A DNA stretch of 41,908 bases from Inquilinus limosus. GTDB lineage: Bacteria > Pseudomonadota > Alphaproteobacteria > DSM-16000 > Inquilinaceae. The position numbers and the translations under genes were made by a program. The notes below the pieces were generated by a model. It saw only the letters and a list, made by a program, of their open reading frames with translations, had not been told where the DNA came from and searched no databases. Location of the stretch: contig NZ_NHON01000053.1 of the NCBI RefSeq assembly GCF_002195995.1, forward strand, positions 1-41,908, given 5' to 3'. Below, one piece after another: positions 7,392 to 15,132 of the stretch (position 1 is its first letter; every line of letters starts with the position of its first letter).

Positions 7392-9383
7392 TCACAGTTT
7401 GATGCCGTCGTCGGGATCCAAGGCCGCCTGCCGGGCAACAGTGCGCACGATCTGCTGCACCATCCTCGCCTTGACGGCCTCGTCGTCCGGTTCATCCTCG
7501 AGATCTGCGAACTCCCTGGTCGATGTCGGCGTCTCCGGCGCGATCTCTTCGTGCTCGGGCAGCATCGGCTCACGTCGGATGCCACCATTCGCCCGCTCCT
7601 CTGTGCCGGTCCCGGCGCGTTCGGTCGCCGCCGAACCATCTTGCGTCTGCACCGCACTCCAGTCGTCAGGGGCGGACGTGGTCTCTGTCCCCTCCTTGGC
7701 CATGGACAGCTTTGCAGGTGGCGGAAGGACCCGCTGCGCAAAACGGGGATCCTCAAAATACCGGGCCTTCCGGGCCCGGACGGGCTGCATGCCGGAGACG
7801 AGGACAAGTTCCTCGGAGGGCGGGAGTTGCATCACCTCCCCCGGCGTGAGCAGCGGCCGTGCCGTCTCCTGCCGCGACACCATGAGGTGCCCGAGCCAGG
7901 GTGAGAGGCGGTGGCCGGCATAGTTCTTCATCGCCCTGAGTTCGGTCGCCGTGCCCAGGGCGTCGGATACACGCCGGGCCGTCCGCTCGTCATTGGTCGC
8001 GAAGGCGACGCGCACATGGCAGTTATCGAGGATCGAATTGTTCGGCCCGTAGGCCTTCTCGATCTGGTTGAGCGACTGGGCGATCAGGAAGCTCTTCAGC
8101 CCGTAGCCGGCCATGAACGCCAGAGCCGACTCAAAGAAGTCCAATCGCCCGAGCGCCGGGAACTCGTCCAGCATCAAGAGGAGGCGGTGGCGCCGACCAG
8201 CGGTCTCCAACTGTTCGGTCAGCCTCCGGCCGATCTGATTCAGCACCAGGCGGATCAGCGGCTTGGTCCGGCTGATGTCCGATGGCGGCACCACGAGGTA
8301 AAGCGTCGCCGGCCGGTCGCATTCCACCAGGTCGCCGATCCGCCAGTTGCAGCGCGCCGTCACCTGCGCCACCACCGGATCGCGGTAGAGGCCGAGGAAA
8401 CTCATCGCCGTCGACAGCACGCCGGAACGTTCGTTGTCGCTCTTGTTGAGGAGCTCGCGCGCCGATGAGGCCACGACCGGATGCGGCCGGTCGCCGAGAT
8501 GCCGCGTGGTCATCATCGCGCGCAGCGTGCTCTCGATCGGCCGCCTCGGATCGGACAGGAAGCCGGCGACGCCGGCGAGGGTCTTGTCCGGTTCGGCGTA
8601 AAGGACGTGGAGGATGGTGCCGACCAAGAGGCTGTGACTGGTCTTCTCCCAGTGGTTACGACGCTCGAGCGCGCCTTCGGGATCGACGAGGATGTCGGCG
8701 ATGTTCTGCACGTCGCGGACCTCAGCGTCGCCGCGGCGGACCTCGAGCAGCGGGTTGTAGGCGGTCGAGCCCGGGTTGGTCGGATCAAACAGCAGCACGC
8801 GGCCGAAGCGGGCGCGCCAGCCGGCGGTGACCTGCCAATTCTCCCCCTTGATGTCGTGCACGATGGCGGCGCCGGGCCAGGTGAGGAGCGTCGGCACGAC
8901 GAGTCCGACACCCTTGCCGCTGCGGGTCGGAGCGAAACAGAGGACGTGCTCCGGCCCGTCGTGACGGAGATACTGCCCCTCGAACTGGCCGAGGACGACG
9001 CCGTCGGGTCCGAGCAGACCGCCCGCCGCGATCTCCTCCGCCGTCGCCCAGCGGGCCGAACCATAGGTCGAAGCCTCCTTTGCCTCGCGCGCCCGCCAGA
9101 CCGACATGCCGATCGCGATTCCGATCGCGGCGAAGCCGCCGGCGGCCGCGATCAGGCCAGCCTCAATGAACAAGCCGGGCGCATAAGCGTCGTACCAGTA
9201 CCACCACCAGAACAGCGCGGGCGGCGGATAGAGGGGCATGCCGCCGAGCTCTGCCCAGGGGCCGCCGAGTTCCGGCTGATAGCCGAGCCGCCAGGCCACC
9301 CACTGGGTCGCGCCCCAGACGGAGGCAAGCACCACCGTGAACACGGTGACGATCTGACCCCAGAGGATCCTGGTTCCCGACAT
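7392..9383 (-). CDS. traG: TraG/VirD4 type IV coupling protein
   Basis: A 663-residue coupling ATPase that brings the relaxase-DNA complex to the secretion channel. Membrane segments lie at about residues 6-30 and 70-95. The conserved YGSARWATAEEI leads into Walker A APTRSGKG at 151-158; Walker B LLLMLDEFPALG is near 401-412. Other family blocks include VHDIKGENW, NHWEKTSHSLL and FLIAQSLNQIEKAYG. The C-terminal 100 residues are acidic and low-complexity. The ATG at 9383 has AAGGTGGGG just upstream. It is 145 bases downstream of the relaxase gene stop and 7 bases from copG. Confidence 0.96.
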   Translation of the reverse strand: MSGTRILWGQIVTVFTVVLASVWGATQWVAWRLGYQPELGGPWAELGGMPLYPPPALFWWWYWYDAYAPGLFIEAGLIAAAGGFAAIGIAIGMSVWRAREAKEASTYGSARWATAEEIAAGGLLGPDGVVLGQFEGQYLRHDGPEHVLCFAPTRSGKGVGLVVPTLLTWPGAAIVHDIKGENWQVTAGWRARFGRVLLFDPTNPGSTAYNPLLEVRRGDAEVRDVQNIADILVDPEGALERRNHWEKTSHSLLVGTILHVLYAEPDKTLAGVAGFLSDPRRPIESTLRAMMTTRHLGDRPHPVVASSARELLNKSDNERSGVLSTAMSFLGLYRDPVVAQVTARCNWRIGDLVECDRPATLYLVVPPSDISRTKPLIRLVLNQIGRRLTEQLETAGRRHRLLLMLDEFPALGRLDFFESALAFMAGYGLKSFLIAQSLNQIEKAYGPNNSILDNCHVRVAFATNDERTARRVSDALGTATELRAMKNYAGHRLSPWLGHLMVSRQETARPLLTPGEVMQLPPSEELVLVSGMQPVRARKARYFEDPRFAQRVLPPPAKLSMAKEGTETTSAPDDWSAVQTQDGSAATERAGTGTEERANGGIRREPMLPEHEEIAPETPTSTREFADLEDEPDDEAVKARMVQQIVRTVARQAALDPDDGIKL

Positions 9384-9528
9384 GCCCCACCTTGCGCAAG
9401 CGATCGCAAAGGCGATGTCGGAACGTTGGCCCTCAGGACAACCGCCGAAAACCCGCCGTCGCGCACCCGGCGACCTCTTCGTGGAAAGGCAGGCGGCGTG
9501 CGGCCGCCTCGACGTCGCCCCCAGTTCC

Positions 9529-11268
9529 TCAGATCCCCAGCCCCCGCTTGCGCCCGAAGCTCCAGTCGACGGCACCGCCGGGACGAAGGACGCCGGAGAC
9601 CTCCTGTCCGAGGCGTCGCTCCAGCATCGGCGACCAGGGCACGAGGCTGAAGCCAAGCTCGTCATCGATCATGGCGAAACGGCCGGAGGCGAGGTCGAGC
9701 CGGCGGCGATAGGTGCCGACAACCGGATCGCCGGCAGCCGCCTCGGTCCGCGGCAGGCCGGTCTCCGTGGCCAGCGCCGCCGCGGCCCCATCGAGCTCGC
9801 GCCCGCGGAGCGTGTCGAGGAGGTTGCGGGCGAAGACGACCCGCTGCCCCTGCCGGCGCGCCAGCCCGTCATCGACGAGCCGCTCGATCCGTGCCGCAAG
9901 GGCTGCTCGGACTTCGGCGCCGAACCCTCCCTCCGCCGGCGGTGCCGGCTCGCGCGCGACCAGCTGACGGTCGAGCCAGGTCGCGCCCCTGGCGCCGATC
10001 TGCGCCTGGATGTCCAGGTCCGAGCGCAGGACCAGCCCCGCCCTGCCCTCGCCCGCCTGCGCCCGGATCTCGACGATGCCGCCCAGGGGCGGCGCGTGCT
10101 CAAACGCGCCCAGATCCGGGAAGCGGAGATGGTGGATGCGGCCGTCGATCCCGTCGATGACGGCATATGCCTCGCCGGCGAGCTCATCGTGCAGGCCCCT
10201 GTCGACGAGACGGCCGACGATCGGCACCGCGGCTCCTCTGCCGTGGATGATGTAGTCGCCAAGCGCCCGCTCCGTTCCCTGGAGGCTGTGGTGCATGGTC
10301 CGGATGATGTCGCCACGATCGCCGAGCTCGCGCAGCGTCCGTTCGGCCTCGGCGGCGACCACCCACTGGGCTGGGCCGGCCGGCGCCGCGAGCCTCATCC
10401 GTTCGAGCCGCTGCAGCCGGCCGATCATCAGCCGGCGAAGATCGGATTCGCCTCCGTCGGGTCCGGCAGGTCGCAGGTCGATGAAACCCTCCTCATCCGC
10501 CATGCGGCGGATCTCGGTGTCGAGCCGTGTCCAGCGCTCGGCTTCGACCTCGCGCTCCAGCCCGACCCGCACCGCATGCTCCGGCTTCGGACCCAGCTCG
10601 AGCGTGACCAGCGCCTCTGCCCGGGCCCTGAGGCCGCGGCTGATGTAGTCGCGGGCGATGACGAGGTCGCTGCCGTCCTCGGCAATACCGCGGACGAGGA
10701 GATGGACATGCGGGTTGTCGGTGTTCCAGTGGTTGACGGCGATCCAGTCGAGCCGGGTGCCGAGGTCGCGCTCCATCTGAGTCGCCAGGTCCCGGGTGAA
10801 GGCCCGGAGGTCGGTCATCTCCGCCGCGTCCTCCGGCGAGACGATGAACCGGAAGTGGTGCCGGTCCTCGCGGCACCTGGCAGCGAAGGCGGCGTCGTCC
10901 GCGACGTCGGTCCGGGCGTCGAACATGCGGGCCTTCTCGCCGTCGCGGGTGACGCCCTCGCGCTTCAGATAGGCGAGATGCGCGGTGATCGGCGCCGAGC
11001 GGAAGCTCCGGCCCTTGTGTCGGACGACGCGGGCCTTGACGACGACACGGCGCCCGGGCGCGAAGAGGCGATCGCGGCCGAAGGCGAGCCGCCCGCGCCC
11101 GAAGCTCGACCGGCCGGGACGCGGCGGACGGGGCGAGCGTGGACCGACGTGCCCGGCTTTCTGTGCCGCCTTCAGCACCTGAGCGATGAAGGTCGGCTGC
11201 CGGCCGCTGCCGTGGCTGCGAATTCGGCCCAGCCGGATGCGGAGATCGCCGTCAGAAGCCTTGGCCAC
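9529..11268 (-). CDS. Relaxase with C-terminal DUF3363 domain
   Basis: A 579-residue DNA-transfer nickase (relaxase). A basic Arg/Pro-rich N-terminus (to about residue 90) precedes the nuclease domain. HHFRFIVSPEDA is at 137-148, and the metal-binding three-His motif is NHWNTDNPHVHLLVRG, with H180, H187 and H189. The catalytic tyrosine cannot be fixed by eye. From about residue 210 to the end is the DUF3363 region. The start is a GTG at 11268, supported by a perfect AGGAGGTGA 5-6 bases upstream. The protein should cut oriT, remain attached to the 5' end and be handed to TraG. The gene order relaxase-traG-copG-trb is the standard one. Confidence 0.93.
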   Translation of the reverse strand: MAKASDGDLRIRLGRIRSHGSGRQPTFIAQVLKAAQKAGHVGPRSPRPPRPGRSSFGRGRLAFGRDRLFAPGRRVVVKARVVRHKGRSFRSAPITAHLAYLKREGVTRDGEKARMFDARTDVADDAAFAARCREDRHHFRFIVSPEDAAEMTDLRAFTRDLATQMERDLGTRLDWIAVNHWNTDNPHVHLLVRGIAEDGSDLVIARDYISRGLRARAEALVTLELGPKPEHAVRVGLEREVEAERWTRLDTEIRRMADEEGFIDLRPAGPDGGESDLRRLMIGRLQRLERMRLAAPAGPAQWVVAAEAERTLRELGDRGDIIRTMHHSLQGTERALGDYIIHGRGAAVPIVGRLVDRGLHDELAGEAYAVIDGIDGRIHHLRFPDLGAFEHAPPLGGIVEIRAQAGEGRAGLVLRSDLDIQAQIGARGATWLDRQLVAREPAPPAEGGFGAEVRAALAARIERLVDDGLARRQGQRVVFARNLLDTLRGRELDGAAAALATETGLPRTEAAAGDPVVGTYRRRLDLASGRFAMIDDELGFSLVPWSPMLERRLGQEVSGVLRPGGAVDWSFGRKRGLGI

Positions 11269-11336
11269 AACTCACCTCCTGCGCTGCTCCAGGGCAGTGC
11301 CGTCGAGAGCATTGATCCGACTGGGAGATTCCAGCT

Positions 11337-11414
11337 CGACGGCACCGCCGTCGGTGGGTGTGGCCGCAGAAATCTGAGCTTCACCAAAGACTTACCCACC
11401 AACCAGCCACACCC
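11337..11414. other. Candidate oriT region upstream of the relaxase gene
   Basis: The 331 bases between the relaxase start and the next gene hold no credible ORF. They contain a 7-base-arm palindrome CGACGGC-ACC-GCCGTCG (11337-11353) and a spaced inverted repeat GGGTGTGGC (11356-11364) / GCCACACCC (11406-11414), beside an AT-richer run at about 11408-11455. Inverted repeats next to the relaxase gene are the usual setting of oriT. No nic consensus was recognised, so this is a positional guess. Confidence 0.38.
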
Positions 11415-11557
11415 TTTTTATCTCGCCGTAGCTCAAAAGTTGTCCCCGCCCCTTCAGAATCGCAACTCGTAGTAGTGGGATATCGCAGTCCGTCGGCCTG
11501 CTTCGCACCGTTGGGCCAGCCCCGCCCCGGCAGCGCTGCTGAGCCTTGAATGCAGAA

Positions 11558-11589
11558 GGCGGGGGCGGCACCCTGGCACCGCCCCCGCC
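11558..11589 (-). terminator. GC-rich terminator-like hairpin
   Basis: Perfect 11-base arms GGCGGGGGCGG / CCGCCCCCGCC around a 10-base loop, 11 bases past the stop of the 94-residue gene. On the minus strand it is followed by only a weak T-rich run (TTCTGCATT), so it is either a poor intrinsic terminator or a 3'-end hairpin. Confidence 0.55.
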
Positions 11590-11599
11590 GTGAAGTGGC

Positions 11600-11884
11600 C
11601 TAGTCGATGAGAGCGAGCCGCTTCTGGGCCGTCAGAATCTCGACGACGGTGGAGTTGTCGCGAGCCTCCGTCCGCAGGGCGTCAGCGCGATCCCACGGTC
11701 CAAGGTTTTCGACGACGTCGTCGTGATTGTCCTCTTCATCGTAGTCCGGCCCGGGCAGGTAGAGCGGCGCCCGTTTGCACGCCGCGATGGCGTTCTCGAG
11801 CCGGCGGATGAGAGCGAGGGCCTCCCGCCGATCGTGCCAGTAGGCGTCGGTGCCCGGGATGAGACGAGATGGTGCGATGGTCAT
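11600..11884 (-). CDS. Small acidic hypothetical protein of the leading region
   Basis: A 94-residue protein, MTIAPSRLIPGTDAYWHDRR at the start, then a basic helix (REALALIRRLENAIAACKR) and a strongly acidic centre (PGPDYDEEDNHDDVVENLG). It has no membrane segment and no domain I can name. The ATG at 11884 has AAGGAGC 6-7 bases upstream. It stands alone, closed by a hairpin at 11558-11589 and preceded by palindromic element A. The acidic, DNA-mimic-like composition and leading-region position would suit a small anti-restriction or regulatory protein, but nothing in the sequence proves it. Confidence 0.7.
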   Translation of the reverse strand: MTIAPSRLIPGTDAYWHDRREALALIRRLENAIAACKRAPLYLPGPDYDEEDNHDDVVENLGPWDRADALRTEARDNSTVVEILTAQKRLALID

Positions 11885-11948
11885 CGGAAGCTCCTTGGTT
11901 GACGTCCTCCGCGTCGAGGACGTGCCCCCGGGGCGGCCGGCGAAGCGG

Positions 11949-12036
11949 CGGTCAAGGACGCCGGAGGCGCCGCGGAGCGGGGCGTGGGGGAGCCGAAATG
12001 CGTCAGCATTTCGGGGGGACCGCGCCTCCTTGACGG
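11949..12036. promoter_or_regulatory. Palindromic element A, upstream of the 94-residue gene
   Basis: An imperfect palindrome in a 297-base stretch with no gene. The outer arms, 11949-11963 and 12022-12036, match at 11 of 15 positions, including GTCAAGGA. The inner hairpin is exact: CCGAAATGC (11993-12001), loop GTCA, GCATTTCGG (12006-12014). It ends 65 bases before the start codon at 11884. Its core words GGGGGAGCCGA and CGGGGGGACCGC recur, slightly changed, in element B. Interpreted as a folded regulatory site, possibly a single-stranded-DNA promoter. Confidence 0.5.
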
Positions 12037-12181
12037 ACGTTTCGTTCCGGCTGACAGGATGGGTCGACCGAGACGAGAGAGGGTTTGGATCCGGCCACTC
12101 CAGCTGCGTCGGTCATGCCATGGGATGGCGGGCGCGACGCTCGACGAACGCCGCGCCCTATCAGCTTGGAGCTGTCTGCGA

Positions 12182-12385
12182 TCAGCTCGGCGGATGCCGA
12201 TCGACTGCAGTGCGGCGGCGCCGCGGCCGTGTGTCGAACAGCTCGTCGAATGCGCAGTCGAGCTCCGCCTGGTGGGCGATCGCCTGCGCGAGCTCGGTCT
12301 CGGCCGCCGTCCGCTCACGACGGGTGAGGCGGCAGTGCCTCAGCTCGGCCTGGAGCTCGCGGATGTGGTCGTGGGACGTGGTCAT
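12182..12385 (-). CDS. Small helical hypothetical protein
   Basis: A 67-residue protein beginning MTTSHDHIRELQAELRHCRL. It is mostly one charged helix or coiled coil (to about residue 50), ending in a basic tail (RPRRRRTAVDRHPPS). The ATG at 12385 has GGAGAGG at good spacing; the longer in-frame ORF starting at 12682 runs through element B and is rejected. The heptad-like Leu/Ala pattern suggests a small dimeric accessory protein. No family recognised. It is a stand-alone gene between the lytic transglycosylase and the 94-residue gene, preceded by element B. Confidence 0.65.
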   Translation of the reverse strand: MTTSHDHIRELQAELRHCRLTRRERTAAETELAQAIAHQAELDCAFDELFDTRPRRRRTAVDRHPPS

Positions 12386-12435
12386 GATCCTCTCCGTCAG
12401 TGTCTGAAGACGGAGGGGGGGCGCATGCCGGGGCG

Positions 12436-12578
12436 GGCCGGGTCGTGGATCGCCGCAGGCGACCGGCTGGCCGGCGAGCGGGGGAGCCGATTTTGTCGAG
12501 CGAGACGAAAGACCGGCGCGCGCAGCGCGCTCCACACGCTCGGCAAAATTGGGGGCACCGCTCGTCCACGACGCGGCC
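12436..12578. promoter_or_regulatory. Palindromic element B, upstream of the 67-residue gene
   Basis: A nested imperfect palindrome filling most of the gene-free 12386-12656. The outer arms 12436-12449 and 12565-12578 match at 13 of 14 bases (GGCCGGGTCGTGGA against its partner). The middle arms 12476-12500 and 12539-12563 match at 19 of 25, including ATTTTG/CAAAAT. The centre holds GCGCGC-GCA-GCGCGC. It ends 51 bases before the ATG at 12385 and shares its core words with element A. A single-strand form would fold into a long mismatched hairpin. Confidence 0.55.
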
Positions 12579-12656
12579 TGTCCCGGCATGGGACGATGGG
12601 AGATCCGAAGAGACGGTTCTTCTCTCTGGTGAGGCTCCGAAGGTGCCGTTGGTCCA

Positions 12657-13301
12657 TCACGGTTTGCGCTTCCGCGCGGCACTCACCGGAACGAAGAGGC
12701 CACCGGATGAGGGCGGACGAAACGCAGTCACCCGGCCGCTGCCATGCAGATCGACGAACAGACCGATGTCCGATGCAGTGACGGACGAAGGAGGCGGCGC
12801 GACACGCGAATGACCGAGGGCAGCGAGATAGGCACGTGTCTCAGCGGGCAAAGACCTGCCTCCGGAAAGGTGCTCATCGAGACGCCGCGGTCCGGCGTTG
12901 TAAGCAGCGAACAGTCCGGGGTAGCCGTAGCGGTCGTGCATCTCGCGGAGATAGGCGGCGCCGGCGAGGATGTTGTCGCGCGGGTCGTAGGGATCGGCGC
13001 CGAGGCCATAGCGATCGCGAAGTCCGGCCCAGGTCTCCGGCATGATCTGCATCAGCCCCATGGCGCCTTTCGGCGACACGGCACGCGGATTGCCGCCGCT
13101 CTCGACCCGCATCACGGCGCGGATCCATGGCTCCGGCACGCCGAAGCGCTGCGACGCCTCGGCGATGTTGGCCGACCAGGGCTCGAACGCCTCCGCCACG
13201 GTGCCGGAGGCCGGCTCCGCGAGGGCAGGCATCGCCGACGCGCACAGACAGAACACGACGGCCGCCGCCCGGACAGAGCAATTGCTGAGAACCGGCGTCA
13301 T
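12657..13301 (-). CDS. Lytic transglycosylase (SLT/VirB1-like)
   Basis: A 214-residue periplasmic murein-cleaving enzyme that opens peptidoglycan for the mating channel. A signal peptide ends near residue 28 (CLCASAMPALA). The SLT domain covers about residues 40-155. The catalytic glutamate is E67 in RVESGGNPRAVSPKGAMGLM, followed by QIMPETW and the YNAGP motif near 144-148. A basic tail follows (SAARKRKP). The ATG at 13301 overlaps the traF stop (ATGA), linking it to the repA-parA-traF chain. This is its last gene; element B and the 67-residue gene lie beyond. Confidence 0.93.
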   Translation of the reverse strand: MTPVLSNCSVRAAAVVFCLCASAMPALAEPASGTVAEAFEPWSANIAEASQRFGVPEPWIRAVMRVESGGNPRAVSPKGAMGLMQIMPETWAGLRDRYGLGADPYDPRDNILAGAAYLREMHDRYGYPGLFAAYNAGPRRLDEHLSGGRSLPAETRAYLAALGHSRVAPPPSSVTASDIGLFVDLHGSGRVTAFRPPSSGGLFVPVSAARKRKP

Positions 13302-13816
13302 TGCGGCGCCTCGGGCGTCCGGAACGGCTCCGCCTGGCCGATGATTGAGCTCGTCGGCACCGGCCCGAAATACCGTCCGTCGAGCGAGTCCGGAACGTCC
13401 CGATTCATCAGGAAGATCTGGCCGCTGCCGAGCTTCCGGCAGCCCTGCCAAACCGGCAGCATCCGGCCGGCACGATCGCGCTCGCGGACCTGTCCGGCGA
13501 AGGTCCCGTCGACGGTGATCTGCAGGCCGGCGCGGCAAACGATCCTCCCCGGCAGGGCGGCGATGCGCTTCAGCAGCGGCACGCCCTCAGGCAAATAGCC
13601 GCGCTCGGCGAAGAGCGGAACGAGCGCGGTGGGCGCCCGCGCGAGCACGATGTCGCCGACGGCGAGATGGTCGACTGCGCGCACGCGGTAGAGCCCGACC
13701 GGCAGGCTCGCCGAGGCGTTCCAGACGAGACGCGGAATCGGTGAGACCAGCGCTGGGACTGCGATCAGACCGATGCCAGCGAGCATCAGGATCAACATTG
13801 CGATGCGCGCCTTCAT
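13298..13816 (-). CDS. traF: TraF-like conjugal transfer S26 peptidase
   Basis: A 172-residue inner-membrane peptidase of the S26C (TraF) family, related to signal peptidases and used in IncP-type systems to mature or cyclise the TrbC pilin. A single N-terminal membrane helix covers about residues 5-25. The active-site motif WNASASLPVGLYR contains the probable nucleophile S37. The general base is K83 in LLKRIAALPG. The C-terminal strand block has FLMNRDVPDSLDGRYFGPV. Length is usual. Overlaps by ATGA with genes on both sides. The presence of TrbC in the same element supports its role. Confidence 0.93.
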   Translation of the reverse strand: MKARIAMLILMLAGIGLIAVPALVSPIPRLVWNASASLPVGLYRVRAVDHLAVGDIVLARAPTALVPLFAERGYLPEGVPLLKRIAALPGRIVCRAGLQITVDGTFAGQVRERDRAGRMLPVWQGCRKLGSGQIFLMNRDVPDSLDGRYFGPVPTSSIIGQAEPFRTPEAPQ

Positions 13817-14276
13817 GCCTCAATCCTCCGGTGCCTGAGCCAGGCGGCGTGCCGGTCGGGGCTATAGAGCCGCGGCTCGAAGTTGGCGGCCAGGCGGTTG
13901 TGGACGTGCCGCCAGTGATCCGGCGCGGCGTCGGCCGGATCGATCCCGAGCGCCAGGACTGCGTCGATCGCCTGCAGCACGCGCTCGACCTTCGGCCAGC
14001 CGGACTGGCGGAGCACAATCTCGGCGCCGGGCCGTATATGGGGCACCGTCGCGCAGCGCTCCCCCGGCGCCACGGCGCGCAGGATGTCGATGCGCGAAAC
14101 ACCAATCCGAGATCGGTCGCGGCCCAGCGCAGGACGGCGAAGACGCTGCCGGGTGCGAGGGACACGACGCGCCGATGCTGATCGACGGTCGTCTCCGCGA
14201 CCGACTGGCCGAAGCGCAGCCAGTGCTCGACCCGCCGGTGCAGCCGCAGCAACTCGAGCTGGGTGAGATCGCTCAT
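13813..14276 (-). pseudogene. DUF2840 protein, split by a one-base frameshift
   Basis: The N-terminal frame starts at ATG 14276 (MSDLTQLELLRLHRRVEHWL) and reads DUF2840 sequence to TDLGLV. Family sequence resumes in another frame as RIDILRAVAPGERCATVPHI and runs to the stop at 13813. The switch lies at about 14095-14101, where GGTGTTTCG would read V-V-S-R if one G were restored (GGTGGTTTCG). The restored product is 154 residues, normal for DUF2840. Both ends keep their ATGA overlaps with the RHH gene and traF. This is either a recent mutation or a sequencing error. DUF2840 proteins accompany repA-parA-traF modules and have no proven function. Confidence 0.85.
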
Positions 14277-14497
14277 GATGCGTCTCCGTTCTCGTTGGAT
14301 GCGGGGAAGTGGCGGGCGAACAGGTCGCGCAGCAGATCGGCGACGGTGACGCCTTGGCGGTAGGCCGCGATCTTGATGCGCCCGCGCAGATCCGGCGTGA
14401 CGTCGATGGTGAGGCGGGCGGTGAAGGGCTTGCGGGCTTCCGGCGCCCGGATCCATGCCTCAGGGCTGCTTGGCCGCCTGGTGAAGGGTCGGCTCAT
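14273..14497 (-). CDS. Ribbon-helix-helix partner of ParA
   Basis: A 74-residue basic protein. Residues about 24-68 form a ribbon-helix-helix fold: KPFTARLTIDVTPDLRGRIK gives the strand and first helix, then YRQGVTVADLLRDLFARHF the second. The N-terminal 20 residues are basic and flexible, as in ParG/CopG-type centromere-binding proteins. It begins inside the parA stop (ATGA) and ends inside the next gene's start. By position it is the likely DNA-binding partner of ParA in partition and autoregulation; that assignment is inferred. Confidence 0.85.
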   Translation of the reverse strand: MSRPFTRRPSSPEAWIRAPEARKPFTARLTIDVTPDLRGRIKIAAYRQGVTVADLLRDLFARHFPASNENGDAS

Positions 14498-15132
14498 GGC
14501 ATCAGCCTCTCAATCTCGGCGGCGAGCATGCGAATCTCGCGGACGGCGATGCGGCTACGCGGGAACTCACCGACCAGGCGGCCGCTGCGGGCGGCGTCGG
14601 CGAAGGCGACGCGCTGGCCGATGCGCACGGCGAGCGCCGGCGGGTCGGCCCTGGCGAGCGACATCGCCGTGTCGTGCGCGATCACGGTGCCGGCTCCGCA
14701 GCGGTTCAGCAGGAACCGCGCCAGCACGTCGGGCCGGAACTGCCGCGCCTCCTCGAGCAGCCGGAGCGTCTCGGCCGAGGCCCAGCCGTCGAAGGGCGAA
14801 GGCTGGACCGGGATCAGCACGAGGTCGGAGGCGAGCAGCGCCGAGCGCATCAGCGCGGCGACGCGCGGCGGCCCGTCGATGACGACGTGGTCGACGTCAC
14901 GGGCGATCTCGGGCGCCTCGCGGTGCAGCGTGTCGCGGGCCAGGCCGATGACGCCGAAGCGCCGCGGCCGGCCAGCCCGCGCCCGCTGCTCCGACCAGTC
15001 GAGCGCCGAGCCCTGCGGGTCGGCGTCGATCACGGTGACGCGCCGGCCCTGGCGGGCCCATTCGCCGGCGAGGTGCAGGGCGAGCGTGGTCTTGCCAACG
15101 CCGCCCTTCTGATTGAGGAGAGCCACGATCAT
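14494..15132 (-). CDS. parA: ParA-type partition ATPase
   Basis: A 212-residue Walker-type ATPase of the short ParA/MipZ-like class. The deviant Walker A is KGGVGKTT at 9-16. The A' motif VTVIDADPQGSALDW is near 32-46. Walker B is HVVIDGPP near 81-88, followed by LVLIPVQPSPFD. It has no N-terminal HTH, typical of small mobile-element ParAs. It overlaps repA upstream and the RHH gene downstream by 4 bases each. Its role is segregation of the element during a replicating phase. Confidence 0.95.
   Translation of the reverse strand: MIVALLNQKGGVGKTTLALHLAGEWARQGRRVTVIDADPQGSALDWSEQRARAGRPRRFGVIGLARDTLHREAPEIARDVDHVVIDGPPRVAALMRSALLASDLVLIPVQPSPFDGWASAETLRLLEEARQFRPDVLARFLLNRCGAGTVIAHDTAMSLARADPPALAVRIGQRVAFADAARSGRLVGEFPRSRIAVREIRMLAAEIERLMP

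Noticed and set aside
9382-11472. A 696-codon plus-strand open frame opposite the relaxase gene
   Set aside because: It is antisense to a relaxase with full motifs and reads as low-complexity Ala/Arg/Asp/Gly sequence; long antisense frames are expected at this GC content.
12182-12682. A 166-codon form of the 67-residue gene
   Set aside because: The extra N-terminus translates palindromic element B; a good ribosome site and start occur at 12385.
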